A stretch of 30,138 nt of DNA from a virus, in IMG/VR virus record IMGVR_UViG_3300020174_001390, positions 1 to 30,138 of that record; one strand, 5' to 3'. The notes under the pieces are model-generated. The model did no database searches. It was not told the DNA's origin and was given only the letters and a program-made list of their open reading frames with translations. Numbering within the stretch: position 1 is the stretch's first letter; each line of letters begins with the position of its first letter. Made by a program: the position numbers and the translations under genes. Below, in pieces: positions 21,401 to 26,200 of the stretch.

Positions 21401-23261
21401 AGTTTTCTAGTACTCTATCTATAACACCCCAAGTTGATATAGTACCGTTATTATTTATAGCAGAAAAATAATTAAGTCTTGGGTAGATATGTTTTACAGA
21501 ATTCAAATTTCCAAATTTATTCTGATTTACATCTGAACCATAAGTGGTGTTTCCCCAGCACACTACAGATGAATCTTGCTTTACGGCAGCATAAGCACCC
21601 TTGGTGGCATAAACTTTAGATATGTTAGATAATTCTACAAATGAATTTGTTACTAGTTCATCGCCATCAAATATGTACGGACTACCGCCATACTTTGATC
21701 CTGCCTCGCTAGAATAGGGGACGGCGGTATTGTCTGACTTTAACGCTACGTAAGAATTAGAGTTGGCATATATTACATCTACGGATTCTGGAGATACGGA
21801 AGTGAACTCGTTAGTCTCAGGATTAAACTGAGTTTGATTTACACCGCCCCACGTTATAATTGTCCCATCTAGAAGTACAGCGGAAAATCCGAACTCTGAA
21901 GGTGTCACATCTTTTACAGAACTTATTGTATTTTTTTGTATTCCAAATCTACCGCCAAGATTTATGTCACCCCACGTTACAATGGAGTTGTTTTCCGTGA
22001 GTGCGCAAAAAGCGTCAGAAGCTCTTAGGTCAGTTGCTATATAAACACCCAAGTCATTATCAGCAGATGCGCTGAAATTTTCAGTACTGGTGCAGAATAC
22101 TTTTTGATACCTCTCTGATTTTTCTAACGCAACTTCCTGAAATTCATCAAAGGTAAATAATGTTCTACCTATAGACACAACCTCTTCGTCTTCTCTTTTT
22201 ATCAAGAAGTTTTCTGGTGTTTTGAACTTGTCTTCTGTATAATTTCTTTGATATGAAGTAGGATTAGAAGTGCTTTTAAATCTAGGGTCATAACCGATTT
22301 GGTCAATTCTCACGTAGTTATCATCTACAGAGTTATATCGCCATATCTTTACTCTACCATTGTTAGTAAATATACTATCCTCTTCTTGATTAGATACAGC
22401 AACGGTATTTCCATCATAACTTATAGATAGACCGCCAGACAAGACCTTAACATCTCCGTCTGAGTAATCAGTATATCCTGTAGCAATCTTATAGGATAAA
22501 ACCCACTCTACTATACCATCTTTTTCTTTCTTTTTAAATATAGCTACGTAGACTTGTGGTACGGAAGGTTCATCGGCAAATGATAGGTCGTCATCTACTG
22601 CCCAGTCTGGCAATCTGCGTGCTTCTTCGCAACTTTGCGGTGGAGTTTGACTAACACCTATTTCATCAGAACCAACCATATTAAGGTAAGCAAACGCATA
22701 GGTCTTTCCGTCTTTACTTAATTTAGAGTCTAGGACTTTGGGTGTTTGAAATTCAGGCGCAACATCTAACTGAGAAATATAATACGCTAGGTCGAATTGC
22801 TTTTCGTGGTTTTTTTCTGGACCATCTGGAAAACCCCAGAACTTTTCACCTCCAAGCGGTTCCCCAAAATAAGATGGTTCTACACCAATCCTATATTCTA
22901 TCTCCGCAGAACCCTGATTTACTATAAATTCTAAATGTTCGTCGTCTATGCGTCCGTCTATTGTATTACAGTAATCATAATTATATGTATAACCATAGTT
23001 ATCTACAACGCCCGACGTAAAGCAATTTTCAATGTCTAAAGGGTCTAGCTTAATTTTATAAAGTGGTCCTTCTCCGACGGCTGATACAATGCCAATTTTT
23101 GGCAGACATTTTTTGTATCTCTTGTTTACAGGAGAACCAACCTTACCTTTAGCAAGTAGTTTTTTCCTATTACCCATCGTAATAGAGGGTTTAGCGCTAA
23201 TAACACCAACCCCTACTGGAAATGCCTTATCTGGTAAACATCCACATTTTAGTTCGATCAT
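6465..23261 (-). CDS. Giant multidomain tail-tip / adhesin-like protein, 5,598 aa
   Basis: One uninterrupted frame. The ATG at 23261 directly follows the TAA of the tape-measure gene; the next Met (residue 29) lacks a better ribosome site. Domains in order, read by eye: Cys-containing N-terminus (1-170); propeller units 1-2 (about 170-330); RCC1-like propeller, about nine repeats (415-956); propeller units 3-7 (975-1305); LamG-like domain (1360-1515); unrecognised beta-rich region (1515-2400); second lectin-like domain opening with LSAWIDFSD (2400-2700); 'LxLFI' repeats (2975-3230); Cys cluster (3374-3391); seven-unit FG-GAP propeller (3425-5430) with insertions of about 250, 90 and 1,065 residues; a tail ending in SLKFRTKGK. 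There is no transmembrane segment or cleavable signal, as expected of a virion protein. Propellers and lectin folds are typical of surface binding, and the gene sits between tape-measure and hub-like genes, so I infer a receptor-binding tail-tip or side fibre. A catalytic role is not evident. The size is far above ordinary tail fibres. Confidence 0.85.
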   Translation of the reverse strand: MIELKCGCLPDKAFPVGVGVISAKPSITMGNRKKLLAKGKVGSPVNKRYKKCLPKIGIVSAVGEGPLYKIKLDPLDIENCFTSGVVDNYGYTYNYDYCNTIDGRIDDEHLEFIVNQGSAEIEYRIGVEPSYFGEPLGGEKFWGFPDGPEKNHEKQFDLAYYISQLDVAPEFQTPKVLDSKLSKDGKTYAFAYLNMVGSDEIGVSQTPPQSCEEARRLPDWAVDDDLSFADEPSVPQVYVAIFKKKEKDGIVEWVLSYKIATGYTDYSDGDVKVLSGGLSISYDGNTVAVSNQEEDSIFTNNGRVKIWRYNSVDDNYVRIDQIGYDPRFKSTSNPTSYQRNYTEDKFKTPENFLIKREDEEVVSIGRTLFTFDEFQEVALEKSERYQKVFCTSTENFSASADNDLGVYIATDLRASDAFCALTENNSIVTWGDINLGGRFGIQKNTISSVKDVTPSEFGFSAVLLDGTIITWGGVNQTQFNPETNEFTSVSPESVDVIYANSNSYVALKSDNTAVPYSSEAGSKYGGSPYIFDGDELVTNSFVELSNISKVYATKGAYAAVKQDSSVVCWGNTTYGSDVNQNKFGNLNSVKHIYPRLNYFSAINNNGTISTWGVIDRVLENFNYNDLPNSEKEKVLNKNFKSIDPSQPDRTGTDHEYLSRYDVRVANFFQLEDQPQSSTDKKSKFTNIYSNAFASTALREDGFAVSWGDTLHGGRAYRDIFEITETDNTSAVVLSFSGNTFTIDNGFLPPLSDGGTYKYIRIYSDGGQYGDGDYEIISIDGATITVKNIDGSPANFETITNGGQSQLILLEVVNLNENVEENDYLSFTTETDLKSVSAVVPNYHAFTAIKTDGTVISWGLKGYGGDAPDFDLAEGETVTKLYSSVFAFAALTSTGRVIAWGHENFGGDIANNVASSSGDTSLSDAENPVLSVYSARLGFMAVRQDNSIVVWGNPDLNYGVGLVGPEAVGIYGKREHYGIGHSIDLDFRGESLVSGNRKKSYLNNAYTGSVKVFKRFVGESKWKRLGETILGSFTKNDGRISFGRTVKMNYAGNRIFSQENIQKIIAKPDGKFENEQKNTVAIFDYSQEDNIWQKIQNVELPKGHDPQIPFINGDYGLKINNYLAIDASGTTLAIGTACSGKFTGSDVNTNNGEVNIFKYSDEDKQFHANGRITQSPFIFLDDNVEVSGVSDNWTYSNLFGENVSLSKDGNKLLISSRDSINVYEPFTDGYGTSSWSQITKIDQYDNPTFPTFFNKDQDFSSPNRFLSAHMDEEGSTISTAFINVDAVQNRHYAHNVYKVDYTKEDERHDYDYLGESYISHFNSSIQKSGEYSQFVLTKDDILFNNNTPKKYGEYQSMAIGDRSTSAKMTFAFWSDVDERSTEDKIIRWGKYNINILSQPTQTGRDVKLKFTDTSTGFSHSFKKLSITSLQFDELFHFALLFDTEEKYLKLYIAGELHETFKSQNIQDFVVSTEKSYIGGFGLNSAQKKQILDDVRVFNRLLSRNEIFKLANHRKLAFRYDTYRYDINSAKGNEFELEFYDSTYLDIPIKEFCTNINYTDDCGRIIDSECILDAQLKFCFYTKRPRVTYTKTFGGSERPTYNNELSLDDVKVPVNPYEFIEEDTQTNINIFASNFFVVGDENPPRDLNQYLFVDGSFSKCFANLDLGPHSQLDMIGELISRRGTMEFNLSQTLNKAADISSRWLDKYHGNFVDWSATDILYPVGESGNNLFVNEQGRTNNQYLIDLYELSPSLISAQESGLLFLDNSNQPRLSGILFDSINEGVFVGGDYRSSQGSISDDSASYIQASAVNTEFDGFCAFWLSDPITTPAESRLRIRLSGPKSNFESQISPKFYFSNIFLKNASGETVIRYEDFNFVGDSDQYLEDPGYTTYSLAPVLNTSTKYQWQDGYSNLDGPSGYMLTFDVRSEDRGNPYRPSAFDFGWAIDNDFQGGDEVFDTFYSVSGYNPTLRISAIEIYNSGRIVPFREDFVGFFVPGQKTGKRFERIIKPKEFLFNTFDTNIHPALSGLSNPSGWLWQDNSDVYTNEDCDGASKLLEIISNDSSGSWITSNHVYNDSGKLILRFGLDSSDDYYLYDPGQFDSAFGSMFNRWFDPIQKIYNKEDKEYKVQDSFFEFDSVVLRVLASKNTDARDYSLDIVGYSDDCIMNRTSRVGGFLQNVSGEFIYNYSTESIDEYYPQGTIPLSSGFSEINDLGISAESISDKIQYFESNSTNNDGGDHHALSNYPVVNSTDFRWYEIKLRAYDDDVELGRSRRHNFSTLLEKLYVDIYALPSGANIAGIELAVRHRPSAGLEMVTEGGEYVKIQDGRREGSFYPRPMGSSDLIFNAGSGYQPLSLIEDIPHAYTTPSTIKTNYARRWRGVDGIGLGAFNLKQFNYAYDRGRKLQRPLLSAWIDFSDITSNTLNSKFAWQNKSATLLENGSSATPEVYENFGARFRNQDMFSALAPGYSSSYRTADWTALSNGGSNYTNDVMYGKIADAYDRVARFGNKTTAEFSNVNPASGLSYFIRFIPDINATGVDQDNFYDKSTLIASTTQGSNTGIFVGYSGGYLLASGQNSYGDTASVIDSIPFNEYQYPLSVLVTYSEHADNKIRLYTDHEGWEGQFTNLRDTSDAISLDDYNETLRFGFAGNNNTSGLPMLVTEFGFSDGLETVSGANIVNENSSLTDKQITATQFFNNIRQKFFDPNESYANDTSMLWSYVDENTSPSPSAEWYLGAFRGCDFNWQFDSINNQALGKRSYTTERDDEIIFCISHDGTSYYDSVDSDIPSTIDSGVAYHTQIENDFLRLPLSDTLDSFHAIRKRVTKSLPRGYDFGENSLVVDTVYEHISSGEFTWDCNEQVGPKLIVSLYTRNQEPYYQTDEPNWGLINRKAHYISPSSCLEKFESKFTYQDYCDDSEQWALFPEETKLSEFNEKYFSKDVDEMFLQLDLVYPSGPAFTSELSIHAIHVRAEDAIIKPEPTSGTMNLLSSGNIVENSQLELYIPAVSGIEVSDPYIGFITSGVISTEINDEIYFLTSGSYPINESIGLLTLNKRSFNTSDGDSGDGYWQSNFDFDQFIVGDGVKGLQMLTSGGTPPVPVDASGSLSMLTEGIGVSTEQINLFINNQDFGLQSTGQLTLNVFASSLGSSGTRSEMVMNLYNDAESFESFGDINSSINFNISGVETLKRRFRSKESMSLFIVAPLETKIDAAMPLILDANPEPVEESGQIGLMLRNNGVNNYLPNIPGRLNFVWDGQNYGEGIDLNDEQYASIPANDEIRGVDLFGYGDCDSDSTDKAFDQQFITDDIVWREKVCNDAGIFRATNTYTNEDAGYEDQYYGIRKYTDLKPVRPYFVSMTIKTGDTTPIPVPREWEEWEYGICGVDTTQGECCTPDCDQSLNFSGIKLIADYPYLSGDASLASEFTLDSGRQEGDKYGFSSACHGDLIAVGAPFHKILDSGNELIEDAGAVFLYRRNEEEAGKKASWYLEEKLLMPEGTRRDYIAREYGTFITYPPNLSIGGNKWAIGQEGREFGHSVDVGSVDGKEVVVVGAPGAKWTRQFPEVTTSGIPVLMTIFTDKFTYNKTKLLNIRNTAKRYDLLYKYFSKPWGVDPDIWHPELDVHLLICQVYNSEDIDKLPNVPDYRKNRGAAPYWFNHVYINSLKDSSRSSDDLLTEGLDTVINKFNQIFPHNNNIYSGIPPIVGVFGDDTFSTHNKQSFLEILDGFVDYYEEYAYASGVRDMVADVPTRGYVEQIFDDAFVWNEATINLMNETLSTGNLIKTNNLKYITEGIGQEYARDDAGEFQMPPESGGRVFVFEKEFGEWNLVQEFVSPLEDYEPAYDDQNSDLIYAERNPVDRYGHSVGISENCNIISVGSPYSAEACQIFERDEDANTLMYNSVYDWLVETNDEYAYPLQDLIDRYNELIAGSGKIEVGTQVYKEMSKKDRFLLRKNKNIKLYDKIYKYHYTDIQYTGSFNIIPYEFAGTSRLGFSTSVSEDGKTVAFGAPTDSFNEFDDMNVWYGGVTGANYPENNTWASYTNAGAVRIFESRSYHSHNKTVEFYKFGNLDRSVNAENLANQGVVNAYEKLGSYFAVDNISFERTQFDEIEIPKDAGLAFIITPELDAASDEIIDNIKSWLALGDRTLVLVGNDPKWKQGGIYRKSNEIINKILRKLGSRMRITAARNQKESLIAGMSQSEILDGKFNVTLAHLPQYMHESDAIRENMYASGVADIKIDLSDLGLESLKLYSPCDPNNPELDRCIPPIQHSGDLRSEWASACFDKIEFYTNWAFHFDTANPGQSCKFYPQIVKPYVVRPDEEITPVLTAAEYVPQKSIIIPAASGEEEKCTTSLSGIIKTTITTGTTTYDFAEDHLNDLQFNLIDSGNQAVGTYTSFNRDKFANPQKENGRDAILQGVGTDYAGQSFLQTVKVADTSPYVTEELFEEEESSKVYLIASQLPENAWSMGARFGDEYDPRNNDQNIAFYNNLVMTDCSNRARIAQLGGWTGKTSFVDAFEDSVIKTSLENYNHIINTNVIYNEGSIIPDSVTVIWIANPEQAIPVNYVQPIKNWMKLGNKKLIITYNRDQQIATNVDLTLERFGMETRPFFLTNQAKYYVQDTEVLKNSALSSCCPVDAVGPDRLQILDESNPVIKGCDSGYKWTGMDLNNTISTKIDKLSAIPNTASPLTLNDSEVAGDPQSDGYDGYAYIPIKVGGSRTSVVVEMNDPVFDKVWSTPDTYWRIDGDASIQFPVIPTSGYRLFVDWISETDNELYDITFQIDGEDVSFSADPEGEGYSPDSPKDLGKTTKFISNRHAVDFRVKDGKNSITVKFDTNQWRTIKSEDIAGDRPYTPRILGVYGYPLPIIETYHETTKTKEKKIYITECSGVPWFTPEREITVPPLFRPISTNHVKYCDPDALICSEYDPELDVEDGPVIVADELEHFSDFSTGNRRSRIVLVTDSSMIQGFNDHYRYDVTSPNVRFIRSLYPESPDKSYFSSDQDALISKKGTKFEFTQKLRAPEKGSPSKYFANSGNQLLVEKFGQTGAAGQVENYTDQEDNFVLGDVFRRFSPFEKIKIDQEIERFGVDVVPEYGTYPRFSGNFYDDQVGEVNHWVDSNMNGGVSKFMERTGKDYLDYDVLYSGYPGDLFGFSVDIYKNKLVIGTPFNAYHDEDVVSWSGIIETYNAGDVGSGLNLSGRGGAGAAFYFERTGRGENAIKEFLPWEYKQKIKPSDSLNVGIDNATASDLTTLKGNHNLPDDFAQAFGWVPDMFGWSVSVESDFIAVGAPAHDYETLHNHIYSGSAAFIRKEFNYEFDIPTHEMYDLGDGTVRDQYPGSGQMVLNNGAVYTFRHDVDNYQDRNKTWNFAQKIVAQGFSDRNTELSATSGCENDMFGYSVALHQARRSDSDYVMIVGSPQHKFPTSGNHFSIEISGAGSAYTYDAMLRHQPNAIPSQESYIMPTVYGDTVGEQRYGSVSGLFYQNSEGSSITYRVSGIINTSPEGSIFLEVSGYDPADKGFVSQRPYVESIYGEYISGTETDDNLQMFTIGKPPEASAVMPLFVYNNDEGIVSSEVYRYLYDGEPVIINNSLGFVTSGIGGIEKSLKFRTKGK
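6472..6477 (-). promoter_or_regulatory. Ribosome binding site of the 627-aa gene
   Basis: AAAGGG on the minus strand, six bases before the ATG at 6465. It is embedded in the last codons of the giant gene, whose TAA overlaps the ATG by one base. Confidence 0.65.
7880..11085 (-). other. About 1,065-residue insertion between FG-GAP units 4 and 5
   Basis: Residues about 4060-5125 of the giant protein. A segment at about 4090-4195 has the order 'strand AGLAFIITP, helix, IKSWLALG, strand TLVLVGND, then ILRKLG'. A second at about 4533-4600 repeats it: VTVIWIANP, helix, IKNWMKLG, KLIITYN, LERFGM. Both fit the Rossmann-like class I glutamine-amidotransferase-like/DUF4350 pattern. At about 4941 a strand RIVLVTDSSM resembles the C-terminal strand of such modules. 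Between the second segment and this strand is a beta-rich, carbohydrate-binding-like stretch. No Cys-His-Glu triad can be assigned, so binding or scaffolding is more likely than catalysis. Confidence 0.45.
11862..12605 (-). other. About 250-residue insertion inside FG-GAP unit 2
   Basis: Lies between the VGAPGAKW strand (ends near residue 3551) and the GGRVFVFE strand (near 3802) of the same unit. It is mixed alpha/beta, with two similar strand-helix elements: IFTDKFTYNK followed by LLNI and YDLLYKYF, and VFGDDTFSTHNK followed by FLEIL and VDYYEEY. A compact inserted domain at this place in an integrin-like propeller recalls the integrin I domain. The resemblance is positional; the D-x-T-x-S (DDTFS) is only a weak hint of a metal site. 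Confidence 0.4.
13090..13143 (-). other. Cysteine cluster before the C-terminal propeller
   Basis: Residues about 3374-3391 of the giant protein read CGVDTTQGECCTPDCDQ: four cysteines in fifteen residues, unusual for a virion protein otherwise sparse in Cys. It joins the repeat tract to the FG-GAP propeller and could bind a metal or form a disulfide-locked hinge. Confidence 0.5.
13560..14360 (-). repeat. Short 'LxLFI' beta-repeat tract
   Basis: Residues about 2975-3230 carry recurring short strands spaced roughly 20-35 residues: LELYIPA, IGLLTLN, GSLSMLTEG, INLFINNQ, LTLNVFA, MVMNLYND, MSLFIVA, MPLILDANP and IGLMLRNNG, often preceded by S-G. The same kind of unit returns near the C-terminus as VMPLFVYNN and LGFVTSGIG (nt about 6520-6640). 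Such repeats would suit an extended fibre shaft between globular domains. Repeat boundaries are approximate. Confidence 0.45.
15150..16060 (-). other. Second concanavalin/LamG-like domain of the giant protein
   Basis: Residues about 2400-2700. It opens with LSAWIDFSD and FAWQNKSA, close to the 'LxLWLDASD ... W-x-D-K-S' opening common in bacterial and viral LamG/ConA-like lectin modules. Strands SYFIRFIPD, TGIFVGYSGG, YPLSVLVTYS, KIRLYTDHEG and LRFGFAGNN follow in the expected jelly-roll order. Likely carbohydrate or surface binding. Confidence 0.55.
18720..19180 (-). other. First LamG-like domain of the giant protein
   Basis: Residues about 1360-1515. The order MTFAFWSDVDE, FHFALLFDTEEKYLKLYIAGEL, SYIGGFG, ILDDVRVFNRLLSRNEI matches the classic LamG/ConA signature 'FWF ... 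W-H-x-A-x-x-xD ... x-L-Y-x-x-G ... iGg ... G-x-lDDVriYnraLs-xEI'. The LDDVRVFNRLLSRNEI ending is especially typical. Likely sugar binding. Confidence 0.75.
19340..22745 (-). other. N-terminal seven-unit propeller, interrupted by the RCC1-like domain
   Basis: Units of the form 'S-x-D-G-x-T-x-A ... G-x-V-x-I-(W/F)-x-Y ... W' occur at about residues 174 (LSKDGKTYAFAYLN), 272 (LSISYDGNTVAVSN, GRVKIWRYN), 977 (GHSIDLDF, GSVKVFKRF), 1040 (GRTVKMNYAGN, NTVAIFDYS), 1110 (LAIDASGTTLAIGT, GEVNIFKYS), 1190 (ENVSLSKDGNKLLIS) and 1265 (MDEEGSTISTAF). Two units precede and five follow the RCC1-like block, which together make a standard seven-bladed count. Unit calls 6 and 7 are weaker. Confidence 0.5.
20395..22020 (-). 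repeat. RCC1-like repeats, about nine copies
   Basis: Residues about 415-956 repeat 'A-x-x-A-(I/V/L)-x-x-D/N-(G/N)-x-(I/V)-x-x-WG' every 40-60 residues. The WG positions are near residues 428 (IVTWGD), 470 (IITWGG), 567 (VVCWGN), 609 (ISTWGV), 704 (AVSWGD), 856 (VISWGL), 897 (VIAWGH) and 946 (IVVWGN), with a degenerate copy near 510. Several are followed by a Y/F-GG turn. A beta-rich insertion of about 110 residues separates the copies at 704 and 856. RCC1 repeats form beta-propellers; here a binding role on the virion is inferred. Confidence 0.8.
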
Positions 23262-26200
23262 TTATACCGTTCTCTCTAAGTTTCCTAATTGATTTAATTT
23301 AATTTCCGAAACAACAGCATTTAGAACAATTTCTTTAGTTTGTTCTGTAAGTTCTGATAACATAGGTCCAATAACATTTACATTGACACTGGTTGGTGCT
23401 AGGTCTACACTAAGTTTCATTTGAGATAGGTTTTCTACGCTTTTTGCAAATGTTCCAAAAGCGCTACCTAACTGACCAATTGCTTGACTGAATCCTGTCA
23501 CAAACTCTCCCATCCCTCCAGCTACTTGTCCGCCCTCGTTGAAGTAACCAACCATTCCGCCTGCGGCCATCTGAGCAGTACCGCCACTTGAAGGTGCTGG
23601 TGCGCCATTACTTGCAGTATCACCGCCATTCATCGCTCTAAGTAATTGCAGGTTATTGCCACGTTGTACGGCAGCACGATTTACAACAAATTCTCCGGGG
23701 GTCAACATGGCAGGTACTGTGTCTGTTCCTTTAGGAATAAACATTCCACGGGAAGCATATATAGTTCCGCCCTTTTTCCTAAACAAAGAACCGTAATTGT
23801 CAGTATGTGCGCCACCACCGTAATGTACACCTCCGTCAATTTCATCATTATAAATACCTCTTATACCCTCCCAGAAACCCGGACCGTCTTCGACCGACCT
23901 CATGCTTCCTCCGGCACGAGTTCCCCCTTGGTCTGCCCTTCTTTGTGCTGATCTAGCGTCTGTCCCACCAGCATAAGTAGCAAAATTATTCTGATCAATG
24001 TTTAAACTTTGATCTTGCTGCCTCATCGCGTCCATTTGCTCCTGAATCGCTTGTTCGTACTCTTTTGTTCCTTCTTCATAATTTAGCATAACATCGGTCT
24101 CGGAGGCGCGCTGTCTAAGTTGTTTGTTATACTCTTGGTCACGTCTCTTGGCTATTGCCTCTGGGGAGTTGTCTTCAGCGGCAGTTGCCGCTTCATCAAT
24201 CGCTTGATTTGCTTCTTCTTGCGCCTGTTCAAACTTAATTTTTGCTATTTCATTTAGATTCTTTGCAGCTGCTTCTGCTGCATTTGCTAAATCTACCTGT
24301 TTATCTCCCGATTGAGCAATGATCTCTGCGTACATCTTACCTTCTTCTTGCAGTTTTTGTATTTCTGGAGAAGTACCCGATGCGGCATCTGCAAGACCAG
24401 ACGATAAACCTAAAGATTCCAATGTTCCCGCTGATGCTGCTTTTTCCTCATCTGTAAGCGAATCAAAACCAGTAGCAAGAGCTTCGCCGCTTAAACCCTG
24501 TAGTTGTGCGGTATCCCCCATTCTAAATGCTGAAGCAGCAATTGAAGCGTTTGTGCTTTCTGCGAATTTTGATACATCTCCAGATAGCAATGCTTTTGCG
24601 GCATCTTGATCTAATTTTAATCTTTGTTTAGCAGCAGCAATCTCTTGTTGATAAATTTTCACACGCTCTCTAGCGTATGCTAATATCTCGTCGTTTTCTC
24701 GTGTCCTGTCTTCTAAGTTTGTCTTTTCATCTTGCTGTTCCTGAGATGATAACTGCGGCTTAGATTCATCTTTAACAATTTCGCCGGTTGTAGGATCTAT
24801 CCTTTGCCCACTTCTAGAAAGTTTATCTTGAGAGGTAATAGCAGACTGAGTGTTGGCTTCTAGTCTAGCAGACAGACCAGAAGCAGAAGTGTCCGTAATC
24901 CCAGAAGTAGCTAAACTTTGATCCGCAAAACCAACTTGTTCACTAGCAGTTAGCGTCTTGTCACTAAACTCTGCTATAATAGAAGCGGCCTCTTTCTGTA
25001 GGTTAATCGCATTTTTTTCCGCCTCTATCCTACTTCTTGTTGCGTCAGTAAGTTGATTTTGAATTGACAAGTAGTCTTTTTGAGCAGAAACCAAACTGTT
25101 CAATATTGGCTCTAACTCTTTAAATACTTCTCCACCTCTCTCCTCAAGTTTTTTCAATACTGGTTCAAAATTTCCATTAGCAATACTTGCTAAATCACTG
25201 TCAGAAAGTGTTAAATCAGCAAGTAAATTTCTAAGTATATCTTTGCTTCCTTCGTCTGCACCGGATAGCATCGACTCAATAAATCTATCTGTAAATTCGT
25301 CGGCAGTTGCGCTCTTGATTCCAAAAGTTAATAAATCGTTTCGTAAACTATCTAATGCGCCTCTTGCTCCACTGAAACCTCCCTCAAGTGCAACCAAGGT
25401 GTCAGAAATTTTACCAAATCCAGCACCACCAAAAGCCTCTAATTCGTTAGTAACTACATCTAATGCGGATTTAAAAGTGGCGTCTGATACCTTGGCGCCA
25501 GTTGCAACTGCTTTAAGTATATTACTAGCATCCGCAAGAGTATTGTAGGAACCAGAAGCAACTTTAGAAAGTTTATCCATTTCGGCACTTACGCCCTGTA
25601 TCGCGTATGCCAAAGGTCTTGTTCCAAGATTCATTGCTTGGAAGACTTTTTTATTTTCTTCCATGACCTTTCTTGTGTTTTCAAAAGATCTTGAAAGTTT
25701 TCTCATTTGCTCGTCAGTAAAATTGACATCGGGGAAGAGTTCTTGTAATGATCTTTTAAAATCATCAAGATTTCCACCCGTAGATATCAAACCCCGTGAC
25801 ATAGAATCTATAACCGGAAGGGATTGTGACAATGCCTTATCAAAGTTGGCATCTGCCTCTTTTTTGAGTTGTTCGTTTTCAGTGTCTATTCTTTTATTTT
25901 TTGTTCCAGAACTTTCACCTAGCACACCGCCAAGAGTAAGGATATTACGACCAGTAATAAGACCTTCGCCGGATTTTTGTTCTTCATTTGCTTTAATTGC
26001 TTCGTCTGTAGCATTTTTTGCTTCAGCGAAGTTTCTTATGTTACTACCTGCCGCGCCAGCTAGTGCGTCATATGCAGTTATTGATCCAGACTTCAAGTCT
26101 TCAAGCGCTTCAGATGCAAGTTCAGCGTTTTTCGCTTGATCTAGATTGGCTTTAGCTGTCAAAGCAGACGATTTGGCTATTGCCCTTGCAGCATCACCGC

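Noticed and set aside
20395-22020. RCC1-like repeats as a sign of a captured eukaryotic regulator of chromosome condensation
   Set aside because: RCC1 repeats are widespread in bacterial and phage surface proteins. The copies here are divergent, sit inside a virion protein, and give no sign of a guanine-exchange role.
23257-23268. TATAAATG resembling a T4-type late promoter (TATAAATA)
   Set aside because: It overlaps the stop and start codons at a coupled junction and has one mismatch. Chance in AT-rich DNA is more likely.
25663-26139. Plus-strand open frame of 158 codons, and a similar one of 146 codons at 27784-28224
   Set aside because: Both lie wholly inside the tape-measure gene, antisense to Ala/Ser/Lys-rich helices whose reverse reading is often open. 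Their compositions (Ser/Ala/Leu) are typical shadows.
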